Shown here piece after piece: positions 12,601 through 26,300 of a DNA stretch of 64,000 bases. The stretch spans positions 5,284,001 through 5,348,000 of the forward strand of contig JAYKKM010000439.1 of assembly GCA_035772405.1 (NCBI GenBank), read 5' to 3'. How positions within the stretch are numbered: position 1 is the stretch's first letter; each line of letters starts with the position of its first letter. The notes below the pieces were generated by a model. That model was not told the DNA's origin. It was given only the letters and a program-made list of their open reading frames with translations, and searched no databases. Both the position numbers and the translations under genes were made by a program. The DNA comes from Chrysogorgia sp. JL179-B06. Taxonomy: Eukaryota; Cnidaria; Anthozoa; Scleralcyonacea; Chrysogorgiidae.

Positions 12601-15600
12601 TATAGCATCCACGACTGTTTTTTTGCTTTCTATCATATAGGTAGGAAGCAAACCATTTTAGGCTAATTTAATTGACACCATATAACTTCAGTTTTACAAG
12701 TAAAATATCATGGTCCATGGTGTCAAATGCTTTTTTGAGATCTAAGAAAATAACTCCATTTAGAAGGCCTTTATCCATATTATTAAACCATTCGTTTGTG
12801 GCGTCTAGCAAGGCCGTCGTCGTGGAATGTAGTGGTCTGAATCCAGATTGCGAATCTGTAACCAGACTGTGTTCCGTCAGATAGTCATATAATTGATTAA
12901 AAATTATCCTTTCGATAATCTTAGTGATGGCTGGGAAAATAGAGATAGGTCGATAGTTATCAGGAATGCATTTCTCATCAGCCTTATAAATTGGTATAAC
13001 TTTGGCAATTTTCCAATCCTTTGGGAAAATGCCAGTTTGAAATGAGAGGTTAAATATAAAAGTAAGAGATAGGACTACTATCGAGCCAGCCTCCTTTAAC
13101 AACCTAGCAGAAATTCCATCTGGGCCACATGCGTTATTAATTGGTAGGGCCTTTAGAAGTTTATCGACTTCCATGATAGATGTTTCCTTAATACTAAATG
13201 CATGATCTGTTGGAGTTATGTAATCTGAGAACTACCTCGTTGATGAGGGAAGTTCGGAGGCTAATTTAGGTCCGATTTGCGTAAAATGAGAATTTAATGC
13301 ACTACTGATCTCTACAGGAGAAGTATGATTCTTATTATCAAAAATAATATTTTATAATATTTACTGTATTATTGCCATTACCCAATAGAGTATTAATACC
13401 CTTCCATGTCTGCTTAACATTACTTAAATTCTCTTTAAAATATACATTGTAATATTCCAATTTGGAAGTCTTAACACCATGATTAACTTTGTTTTTAAAA
13501 TGTTTATAATCCTTCCAACTCTCTGAGGTATTAACTACAGTATACATGCTGTTCTCTTCTATCGATCCCGTTGAAACATTTGATTTTTTAACTCTGCCGT
13601 TAACCAGGGAGCTGGTCGAGCACGTATTCTTTTTCGTCTTAAAGGGGCATGTTGGTTACACACAGAGAGAAAGGTTTCTTTCCAAATACGCCATGGAGAA
13701 TTTGGATCATTACAATGCTGCTCAATACTTTCCCATGAGATCAATTCGAGATCTTGTTTAAAAATAATACAATCAAAATTTTTAAACTGCCTAGACTGAA
13801 TTTCTCTCTGATTATGCTTAAAGGAAGGCAATTTTCTCATAGCATTGTATATTAAATTATGATCACTAATTCCTATCTCTATAATTCCACAATGGAAAAT
13901 TTTGAAACATCATTTGTAAGAAAAAGATCTATTGTACTTGATGTGTCTTTAGTTATTCTTGTTCGTTCTTTTATAAGTTGTTGATATTGAAGTGTATTAC
14001 ATATTGAGAGCAATCGCGATGTGTGATGATCATACATTACAATTAATATCGCCTATTATGTTAATTTCAATTTGTTGTGATTCAAGTTTCTCCAAAAGAT
14101 TTTCAAATGAATCCATCACGCTAATTGGTGAACTGGGGTGGCCTGTACCATGTTGCTACTAAAAATGGTTTAATATTAGGCTTTTTAACTTTTATTCAGA
14201 ACCATTCCAATTTCAAATTATTTACATATGATGTATTATCAAGTTCATACTCGATAACGTTTCTAATGTAAAGAGCCACTCCCCCACCTGTTCTATTTCT
14301 GTCATTCCTTTCAAATACATACCCAGGTATTCTAACCTCATCATGCTTATATCACTGTCTAATCGAGTTTCATTTATGGCAGGAATATCAACTGGTTCAT
14401 TGAGCATATAGGCCCTAAGTTGATCAATGTATTTTGGTAGACTAGTTTTATTGAGTGCTGCCAATTTAAAACCTTTATCACTCATGCGTTTATTGCGTTT
14501 ATCACTGCACAAATTGGTTATCACTGCACGTTAAAATAATCCCTGATTGGTGTTATTGGTGTTATTGGTGTCATTGGTGTTATGGTGTTATTGAGAGTTA
14601 ACGAGTGAGTTATAATGAGAATGGGAATTATAAACCGTATACATTAAACGCATTGAAAGAATACAGTCTCAAGTACCTTGAATCAACGAGCCAGCACGAG
14701 CGCGATCTGCAAACGCAACTAGGTTACGCCGCGACATCTAGCTCGAAAAAACTATTTAAATTCCCTTTGTCAAACGCCATTGGCCATTTTTATGCAAATA
14801 TAGCCGCTAAGATATACATTGAAGTGCCCCTAACCTCAAACTTTTTTATTGTCTTATTTGGAAGAACTTTTAAAATGATAAGGTAACTTCTTTTGAAGAT
14901 TTTCACTTCTTCGCTTTCTTTTTGAGATATATCAGTTTGTTTGATATGCAAATATCTGGAATTTCGTCACACATGCATAATGAGTTGTCAGAGAATGTTA
15001 TATATCTTTGCGTTCATGAAATAAAAATACTAAAGTGTGAATAACACGTGTGCGCTTTTCTCCCACAACACCAAACTTCTTGATTTTAAAGGATTTCATT
15101 CGAGAATGAAAGAGATATCCACATTTCTCCAATAGCTCATTATGCATGTGTGACGAAATTCCAGACATTTGCATATCAAACAAACTGATATATCTCAAAA
15201 AGAAAGCAAAGAAACGAAAATCTTCAAAAGAAGTTACTTTATCATTTTAAAAGTTCTTACAAATAAGACAATAAAAAATGTTGAGGTTAGGGGCACTTTA
15301 AATGAATTTGAATATTCATTCCTTACTTGTTTGACCGGTACGTTCACTTGTATTTACTGAAGCACCTTGTCCAACTTTAGTTACTGCATTTACCGATACA
15401 TTGTAGATGGAATAAGGTTCTGTAGAAAGAAATGCGATAAAGCATATTAAGAGAACTTCGACAAAAATTTTCTTTTTGGCTATCATTCTGTCCGTCAACG
15501 CGATTTGTTGCGCATATTAATTACCCAAGCTGAGTTTGAAACTCAGCCAGCTAGAAACTCTCTTGGGGTTTAGGTTAGGGCAGTGGCGTAGCTAGAGGGG

Positions 15601-18600
15601 GACAGCACCCCCAAACGACTTCGCAGGAACGTTTGTCGGAAAATCCCTGTCGTCTGTCGGAAAATTTGGGTGGTTGGGATTTGGGAAAGTTGTTGATTGT
15701 AATTGTACTTAATAGTTTTGCCTTGTTGACATATTAGAGAATATAATACATAATGATAGCATTAAAATATCGGATCTTGTGACTTGAATCTTGTGAATTA
15801 AGTTTAGAGCAACAGAACATTTTATGCCAATTTTACTCTGACGACCTTTCTTCGAGTGAAATGGTGGTGCTTGAGTACAAGAACGTGCATGCTTTTCTCA
15901 ATGCCTTGGAGTTTGGAGAAGGCAAAGCTGTTCCAAGGGATGCGGAAGATCTTTTTTTATTTTTAATTAAGCACAACTTGGTGGCTCAATTTGAGAACAT
16001 TGTAACGCTTTTGAAACTCTGCCTCACCTTACCCGTTTCATCAGCACACGGATGAAAGGGCGTTCATCTGCTTGAAGCGTGTTAAGACATTCTTGAGAAG
16101 CACGATGTCCGAAAAGCGACTCTCAAATCTTGCGTGCATCTCAATAAATAGAGAACTTGTTTCATCAATTTCTATTAGTGAACTTCAAAAACCATTTTTA
16201 AATTCGAAAACCAGAAGAATATTTCAATGACTTACGTGGACAAATTGTATCTCTCTAGTACTCTACAGTATATGTATACATGCACTACATATACAATTCT
16301 ACATGATTGTAGCATTCAAAACAGAAAATTTGTAAATACGTTTGCTAATTCAGTTACGATTCCATAAACAACGCAATAGACAATGAAATGACGATATAAC
16401 AAACAATTCCATAAACAACGCAATAGACAATGAAATGACGATATAACAAACAATTCCATAGACAATGCAATAGACGACGATATAAAAAACAATTCCATAA
16501 ACAACGCAATAGACAATGAAATGACGATATAACAAACAATTCCATAAACAACGCAATAGACAATGAAATGACGATATAACAAACAATTCCATAGACAATG
16601 CAATAGACGACGATATAAAAAACAATTCCATAGACAACGCAATAGACAATGAAATGACGATATAACAAACAATTCCATAGACAACGCAATAGACAATGAA
16701 ATGATGATATAACAAACAATTCCATAGACAACGCAATAGACAATACAGCAGACAATGCAATAGACAACGCAATAGACAATACAGTAGACAATGTAACAAA
16801 CAACGCAATAGACAATGCAATGACGATATAACAAACAATTCCATAAACAACGCAATAGACAATGAAATGATGATATAACAAACAATTCCATAGACAACGC
16901 AATAGACAATACAGCAGACAATGCAATAGACAACGCAATAGACAATACAGTAGACAATGTAACAAACAACGCAATAGACAATGCAATGACGATATAACAA
17001 ACAATTCCATAGACAACGCAATAGACAATGAAAAGACGATATAACAAACAATTCCATAGACAATGCAACAGACAATACAATAGACAATGCAACAAACAAC
17101 ACAATAGACAATGAAATGACGATACAACAAACAATACAACACCATACCAATGCCACGCCAATAAAATAAAATACCATACCATACTATACTACACCCACAC
17201 TTGCACCCACACACACCAACACAAATATGCTTAAATATAAATGTTCTCTAACTGACCTGACCGTGTCTAAAACCTGTTTTTCCGCGCGCAGCATGGTGTC
17301 ATTGTCTCATTTTATAGTTCCGCCCGAGAACACAAAGAAAATTGTCACTCCGCAAGGAAAATTCCGCCTAGTGGAAAATCGGCTTTAATAGCTCTTAATA
17401 TATCATGGGTTTGATTTCCGGTGGGGCAGTCAGATTTTTCATATAATTATTAGCAAATACAACACACAATACACCGCACAACGCGTAACATGTAGCATGT
17501 GACACAATATACAATATATAATATATAATACATAATACATAATACATAATATATAATATATAATACATAATATATAATATATAATACATAATATATAATA
17601 CATAATATATAATACATAATATATAATATATAATATATAATATATAATACATAATACATAATACATAATATATAATATATAATATATAATACATAATACA
17701 TAATATACAATATATAATACATAATATACAATATATAATATACAATATACAATATATAATACATAATATACAATATATAATACATAATATATAATACATA
17801 ATATATAATACATAATACATAATACATAATATATAATACATAATATATAATATATAATACATAATATATAATATATAATATATAATATATAATACATAAT
17901 ACATAATATATAATATATAATACATAATACATAATATATAATACATAATACATAATATATAATATATAATATATAATATATAATATATAAGACATAAGAC
18001 ATAATACATAATACATAATATATAATATATAATACATAATATATAATATATAATATATAATACATAATACATAATATATAATATATAATATATAATATAT
18101 AATACATAATACATAATATACAATATATAATACATAATATACAATATATAATACATAATATACAATATATAATACATAATATACAATATATAATACATAA
18201 TATATAATATATAATACATAATATACAATATATAATATATAATACATAATATATAATACATAATACATAATACATAATACATAATACATAATATATAATA
18301 TATAATACATAATATATAATATATAATATATAATACATAATACATAATACATAATACATAATACATAATATATAATACATAATATATAATACATAATATA
18401 TAATATATAATATATAATATATAATACATAATACATAATATATAATATATAATACATAATATATAATATATAATACATAATATATAATACATAATATAAT
18501 ATATAATATATACATGGACGATCGTCAAGCTCGTATCCTCTGAGTCCAGGAATCGAACCTGTAACCTTCGTCTGTCTACTCCAAGCTGTATATTAACACA

Positions 18601-21600
18601 ATATATATTATATAATAAATAATATATATGATGATATATGATATGATACTAGAAGTTACTATCGCAAGGGAAGTGCTGCCTCTAAATCCAAGGCAGTCGT
18701 GATATTGTTCAAAATTGCTAAAATAAGTGGTAGTACAGCCTCGTACCCATGCGGTTATGGTTTACTTAGGTAATACCAGAGCAGTGAGTTCTACATATAT
18801 ATGGAGCTCACAATGAGCTTGCTTGACCATAGGTACTCTGTGGTATGTTAGACATCTATTTGGGGTAAGTCAATAATTACACAGTCAGGGGACCCACACA
18901 TGCTTCATAATATATATGATGATATATGATATGATATTATGACTTGATACGAAATGATCAGAAGATATGATGTGATTAGATAAGATGGTGAGATAAAATC
19001 AATCAACTCCTTCAATTAAATCACATAAATTAAATTAAATAGAACAAAGCAAATTAAATTAAAATGAGTAGAATAAACAAATAAAAACATAAGATATGAA
19101 ATAAAGTTGACAACTGTTATTTCTAAAGTAATGTTGTCTTCCCTACATTTACGTAAGTACTTACGTAGATAGGGTATGGTATAAAATGTAGTTGGCGCAT
19201 GGATGGTTTTGTTGTGACTGGTTTGATTTTTAACAGTCTGGTTATTGTCGTCTTTTTCCAGTATCCAAACAACACGGTAAAACAGTATGACTCCTTTAGG
19301 TCTTTCTGGTAAATTCCAGTTAATTTTGATGGAGATGTTGGTAATTGAGCTGGTTTCAACATTTGTTGGACTACCTGGAACTGCAAAAAATAAGAGGTGA
19401 CAGGAAATTTTATTTATTTTATTAAAACCCGAATTTACTGTCTCTATTTTGTTTTGAAGATTTTCGTTTCTTCGCTTTCTTTTAGAGATATATCAGTTTG
19501 TTTGATATGTAAATGTCCGGAATTTACGTCACACATGCATAATGACTTATTGTAGAAATGTGTGTATCTCTTTCATTCTCGAACGAAATCCTTTAAAATC
19601 GAGAAGTTTAGTGTTGCGGGAGAAACACGCACACGTATTATTCACACTTTAGTGTTTTTATTTGATGAACGCAAAGATATATAACATTCTCGGATAACTT
19701 ATTATGCATGTGTGACGTAAATTACGTAAATTTGCATATCAAACAAACTGATATATCTAAAAAAGAAAGCGAATAAACGAAAATCTTCAAAAGAAGTTAC
19801 TTTATCATTTTAAAAGTTCTTACAAATAAGACAATAAAAAATGTTGAGGTTAGGGGCACTTTAAATGAATTTGAATATTCATTCCTTACTTGTTTGACCG
19901 GTACGTTCACTTGTATTTACTGAAGCACCTTGTCCAACTTTAGTTACTGCATTTACCGATACATTGTAGATGGAATAAGGTTCTGTAGAAAGAAATGCGA
20001 TAAAGCATATTAAGAGAACTTCGACAAAAATTTTCTTTTTGGCTATCATTCTGTCCGTCAACGCGATTTGTCGCGCATATTAATTACCCAAGCTGAGTTT
20101 GAAACTCAGCCAGCTAGAAACTCTCTTGGGGTTTAGGTTAGGGCAGTGGCGTAGCTAGAGGGGGACAGCACCCCCCAAACGACTTCGCAGAAACGTTTGT
20201 CGGAAAATCCCTGTCGTCTGTCGGAAAATTTGGGTGGTTAGGATTTGGGAAAGTTGTTGATTGTAATTGTACTTAATAGTTTTGCCTTGTTGACATATTA
20301 GAGAATATGATACATAATGATAGCATTAAAATATCGGATCTTGTGACTTGAATCTTGTGAATTAAGTTTAGAGCAACAGAACATTTTATGCCAATTTTAC
20401 TCTGACGACCTTTCTTCGAGTGAAATGGTGGTGCTTGAGTACAAGAACGTGCATGCTTTTCTCAATGCCTTGGAGTTTGGAGAAGGCAAAGCTGTTCCAA
20501 GGGATGCGGAAGATCTTTTTTTATTTTTAATTAAGCACAACTTGGTGGCTCAATTTGAGAACATTGTAACGCTTTTGAAACTCTGCCTCACCTTACCCGT
20601 TTCATCAGCACACGGATGAAAGGGCGTTCATCTGCTTGAAGCGTGTTAAGACGTTCTTGAGAAGCACGATGTCCGAAAAGCGACTCTCAAATCTTGCGTG
20701 CATCTCAATAAATAGAGAACTTGTTTCATCAATTTCTATTAGTGAACTTCAAAAACCATTTTTAAATTCGAAAACCAGAAGAATATTTCAATGACTTACG
20801 TGGACAAATTGTATCTCTCTAGTACTCTACAGTCATATGTATACATGCACTACATATACAATTCTACATGATTGTAGCATTCAAAACAGAAAATTTGTAA
20901 ATACGTTTGCTAATTCAGTTACGACTAATTTTTTAATGAATGAATGAATGAATGAATGAAACATGTTTATGACAACGCCTCTATTTGACAACATTTATAT
21001 GACCACGCCCATTTATTTTACCACAACCATTTTGACCACGAAAAATTTGGATGCCTGTCCCCCCCCCCCCCCCCCCCCACCCCCCACTAAATAGTCCTGG
21101 CTACGCCACTGGGTTAGGGGTTAATAAGGGTTTTCTGTTCCTTATATGGAACTATACGTACTATAAGTACCTTTCCAAATAATGCATAAATATATTATGG
21201 CAATGCTTCGGACTATCTTCATTAACGTTATAGAATACGTTATGAAGAAATTTAGTACAAGTTTCCAATATAATGGTGGTGGTTTAATTTTGAATTATAA
21301 ATTTTAAAGTGCCTGTATCATCATTGAGGATTTTACCCATTCGTAATATTTGGGCCTCCCTGAGCAAAATCATAATATATCTTGTCACACAAAAATTTCA
21401 TCTTCATGGAGTTTTTCGCTGTCAAAATTACCGGACGTGACGTCAAAGGAGGCAATGCAAATCAGTTTTCTTTTGTTTCTTGCTTCAAAAATTCCTCATT
21501 TGACGTCATATACAAACTTGTGACTAGGCTCTCGGCAACGGCCTCCGTAGCTCAGTGGTCAGAGCACTGCACTAACATCGCAGGGTCGCGGGTTCAATTC

Positions 21601-23276
21601 CAGCCGGAAGGCCTTGAAGTTGCATTTTTCGCAACTGGTCCCGGTTTGGTCTTAAAATGTATATATTCTAACACTCGAAATTTTCCTTCACTATAAAATC
21701 CTTAGAAAGTCTTGATACTTACTTAGTTCCTCTATGACAAAATATGTTGTTGTATTTGAAGTCGAGTTTTCACTTGATTCCCATTGTTCAGTCTCGTTTT
21801 TGTCATTTTTAACCATTCTCCATGTCACATCGTACCCTGTGATAATACCATTAGGTTGAGAAGGACGCGTCCATGATAAGTTGAGACTTGAGGAGGAAAT
21901 TTTTATTAGTTGAACGTCTTTTGGTACACCAGGAACTAAAATAAACAGCCATGCAAACAAAAAGTTAACTCGGGGGCTGGTTTTGGGGCCCAGTCGTCTC
22001 TTAACTTCAGTTTAACTGTTGTTTGGATCAATGATCCTGATTGACAGGAGTTACCCCCCTGAATAGCATAATTACTGTAACTAAGAAGCTGCTTTGTGCG
22101 ACTGCTTTTTTGCAGCTACCTATTTATTTATTTATTTATTATGCTTCGCCAACTCTATACACATAATGAAAGTGGTAGGGTTGCTGCAACAACGTACGCC
22201 AATTATTGTGGTCCCAGAATTAACATCTCAAATCATTAATAATTCATGAGGTAAACACAAAGGAAATCTGACAGAACTCTGTCGAACTGACTGAGTAGTT
22301 CAGAAGGCTCTAACCCCAATCAAAACCTTAACACACCTAGAATTTCATCCTATCCCCCTGCGGGATTTCTCCCATCCATTCCGAAAAATGACGTGACAGT
22401 GAGCGGCCATGCACTGAAGTGCTCCGTTATTCCATCAGGATTTTAACCTCTCTCATCTGGATTTTGGGAATAACATTGCACCAGGTTGTTGGTAAAGTCT
22501 CCCTACACTGGAATTTGGGCAGCATTGGGAATCATTTTCGCTATTGTAAGAATTTTTTGTGAAATACTGGCTGGCAGCTGAGATTTTCGGGTGCTACTTC
22601 GTGTACCACACACAGAATATTACATCATTGAAATATTTAGTGCAAAAGTAGGGTAAGTATTCCTTTATTTCAGGGTTAGGACTAGAGTTTTTATTTGGGT
22701 TATGGTTAGGGTTTTTGCTCTTGTAAAGCTTTTGAATCCCGAGAAAATAACCTTGATGTGTCTATGACGTAGTTTGTGTCCATTGTGTATGTGGTACAGA
22801 TTTTCGCCGTTGAATTCCGAGCTCGCGCACACTAGACGGTTGGTCATCAACACGCGAGCAAACAAAACGCGCATCGAACTTGACTTGTGCGCGTGCAAAA
22901 ATTAATGAAATAGAAAAAATCTCCAAAACATGGTTTCGAAGTTCAACAACATGTTCAACAAATATGCGACGGCAATTGGACGGTTTCTAATCCTAGCTGC
23001 GATTTCTTGGCTACTCTGGCTATCCTCAAAATCGAAACCTCTTTTGCTCCTTCGTGAGACCAATGCTACTCCAGGAAACGTTTATATAATATTATAATAT
23101 ATAATATTAGAAATTCAAAGTCAGTTATCAAATTTAAATCCTGTTTAAAGACTTATTTTTTAATTCATGTACAGTAGTGCGGAATAATTTTAGTTTGTTG
23201 CATTTTAACTTATTGTAAATTCACCTTGTAAACGCATTGAGGCTTTGCGAAATACGTGGCAATGCCAAGAACTGTA

Positions 23277-23321
<45 letters not shown>

Positions 23322-26300
23322 GTAAATTTGTCAATGAGCTCCTTAGGTGTTTTCGCAAAAGAATGTCATACCTTTTTAGATATGTTGAGCGATCTAGGTT
23401 TTGATTACATTTTCTGCTGCCGAAATAAGGAATGGGGAAATCCCGAATTATTAGCTTTTTGAAATATTTGTATATAAATTTGCGTGTTTTATTATATAGT
23501 CATTAGTTGTTATTATATATTATTAGTTGTGATTCAAGTAGCCAATTGTAAATTACCTTAATAAGCGCGATTTATAATTGTATATGTAGAAAAGAAAAAC
23601 ATTTAATAAAGTTTCCATTATTATTATTATTATTATTCCATGGTCATAAATCGGAAAAGGCGTTTCATCGTAGATTTTGAACGTTATCTCGGTCAATATT
23701 TACTCGATTTTAATTCTGAAAACAGTATGTATATTTTTGGTATTCATAACTAACTTGTCATTCATTATAGTCTCATTGAGATCGCGGACCAACCCGTTTC
23801 GAAATCACTCGTCATCTTTTATTATAGGTCTACCGCGATCAGCGTGTGCAGTTGTAAGCATAGTGAGCGTATTCACGATCAACACAGTTGTCAGCCACAT
23901 TGCTCATTAACTCTTTCCTGACAGGCTGTTACATTTTTACAAAGCTATACATTTTCTGAAAGCCCAATAAACCGGCTTTTACTTGTGCTTTTAAATTTCC
24001 CGAACAAAACACATTATGTTAATATAAATTAGCATTAATTTTCATATATCAGGTTTTACATTTTTCTAGAAAAGGCCATCTTGCACGCCCGCGTAGCATT
24101 TTGAAAACTCAAAATGCCACCAATCGCAGAGTTGTTTATGAAATCAAATCAAACTTGGCGTGTGAGTGGATCTCATGTGCCTGGCGCTTGTCGAATTTCA
24201 ATTTTTAATCTTGCGTTACCGTGTGCCGTGTTTTTCGATTGACGACTTTGCGGGTCTTCTACGACCCATTTTGACTGTGCCGGTCAGGAAAGAGTTAAGT
24301 CAGTTACTTTTAAAAACTACCAACAGAGTCAGAGAACAACTCGACCAAAAGCGAAGCTGTCGAAAAGAAAGAACTCGGCTATTGACCAGAAACATGCCTC
24401 ACGGTCCGCAAAAGCCTGACCGGAAATATTATTGCGCAAAATGCAAATTTGTGGAAGCCCAAAAATAATAATAATAATAAAAATAATGAAGTGGAATTTA
24501 AGACTAGTGCTACCACAGTAGTCCGAGTAAAAACTTCAAGTAAAATATGTGAAACAAATAATAAATTACCATCCTCAGCTGTCCTGAAATGTTTTGACGC
24601 ATTACTTCCTTCGCCTATGCTAGTAGAAGCACTCACTCTAATTTCATACGAGCTGTATTTTCCTAAAGAATGAAAAATAATTTTATTAACTTGTATAACT
24701 TAAGAATACAATGCGTATGAAGCGAGATTTTTTTTACAATTTTTGAAAGCTTGATGTTTGTATATATTGGATTCATAAAAAATATTTTTCAAAAATGTTT
24801 TAAAACCACTTTTTGTGTGGGTACAAACGGGTACCGTTTTTGCATCAAAAGTTGACCCTTTATTACGTCACATGGTTTGCATATGGATTGCACCTTCGCT
24901 AGTTCTCCCGGAGTGTAGCTAGTATTTTTACAACTAACCTTATTTCCCACTCCAGCAAGTAGCAAGGCAATATTTTCCACCTCGTTTCACAGCTATAGTC
25001 ACAGTTTCCTCCATCTTTGACTCTTGCAAACCACGTGACGTAAACAACGACAGTCATGTGACTTTGACTGCGCGGTAGATGGTCAACTTTTGAAGTAAAA
25101 GTGGTACCCGTTTGTGCCCATTAAAAAAGTGGTTTTAAAACATTTTTGAAAAAATTATTTTATGAATCCAATATTTATAAACATTAAGCTTTCAAAAATT
25201 GTAAAAAAATTCGCTTCATATGCACTTTAAACCTGGTACATAGTAGATTCTGTGTAGCAAACGAACGTAACAAATAAATAATCCTTTTCTTATTATTTTT
25301 AAATTAATAAAGAACTCACTCAAATTAGTTATTGTGAAGTTTCTATGGGAGGGCGGAACTGTTACGTTGACAGTTGACATATCTTTAGAATATTTGTTAT
25401 TATCGTCTTTTATTAATGTCCAGTAAATATGATAATTTAGTATAATGCCATTTGGGTGTTCAGGTTCATTCCATAGAACTTCAAGAGAAGTGGAAGAAAC
25501 TGCATTAACCACAACGTTGGTTGGGTCATCTGGAACTATAAGGAAAAGATAAAACATTTAGTAAATAAATGCATAAACAAAATCCAATATTAATCATTCT
25601 CAGCTATTTCACAACTACATGCTAATGTTGACTCTTCTTACTTGTTTCATTAGTACGTTCACTTTTATTTACTGAAGCACCGTTTCCAGCTTTAGTTACT
25701 GCATTTACAGATACAATGTAGATGGAATAAGGATCTGTAGAAATATATGGAAAATAACATTACAAAATAGCATTACAAAATAGCATTACCGTCCGTCCGT
25801 CCGTCTATCGGTCTGAAACAACGATTTTTTATTTCATACTTACTTAGATTGTTTATGACAAAGAATGTTTCATTAGAAATATATTCTTCATTCTTGTTTT
25901 TGTCATTTTTAACCATTCGCCATGTCACATCGTACCCTGTGATAACACCATTAGGATGAGAGGGACGCGTCCATGATAAGTTGAGACTTGAGGAGGAAAT
26001 TTGTATTAGTTGAACGTCTTCTGGTACACCAGGAACTAAAATAAACAACCATGCAAACAAAACGTTAACATGCAAATAATAGCATTAACTTGAAAGTAAC
26101 AATTTATATAGTGACAGTTGCCATGGCATCAGGTCACTCCCTTATGGGAGGGTCCTGGGGCGGGTTTTGGGGTTGGTTGTAGAATGGCCGTCTTGTGAAT
26201 AACAGTTTATAATATTATCTGCGTGTTATCGTTGCTACGTATTGTTTAATAAACGAGCAGCAGTGTTTTATCAGATATAAAACATGAGGGCGTAGCCCGA

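Larger units (their letters stand above)
10020..14545. mobile_element. hAT-like element carrying LINE fragments, 8-bp target duplication
   Basis: Inverted ends CAGGGATTATTTTAA (10020 on) and TTAAAATAATCCCTG (to 14545) are flanked by an exact 8-bp repeat ATTGGTGT (10012-10019, 14546-14553). The word TATCACTGCAC occurs next to the left end, twice next to the right end, and once internally near 11470, as expected of subterminal repeats. No hAT transposase is visible. The inside holds two decayed LINEs lying tail to tail. It sits in the intron between the D first-half exon and the orphan B second-half exon. Confidence 0.78.

Noticed and set aside
12672..12884. Plus-strand frame across the LINE reverse transcriptase
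   Set aside because: Antisense shadow of the minus-strand RT ([16 protein letters not shown]).
16316..17214. Minus-strand frames of 275-288 codons with LSIAL/CYIV repeats
   Set aside because: Translation of the 47-bp higher-order satellite.
17395..18528. Three overlapping 340-380-codon minus-strand frames rich in I, Y and L
   Set aside because: Product of the 7-bp satellite; looks like membrane protein only because of AT composition.
21541..21612. Functional tRNA-Val gene
   Set aside because: Acceptor stem has two mismatches and the element continues as a SINE-like body; kept as a tRNA-like feature at reduced confidence.
23256..23462. Frame with a run of isoleucines
   Set aside because: Translation of the (ATT)n tail of a LINE.
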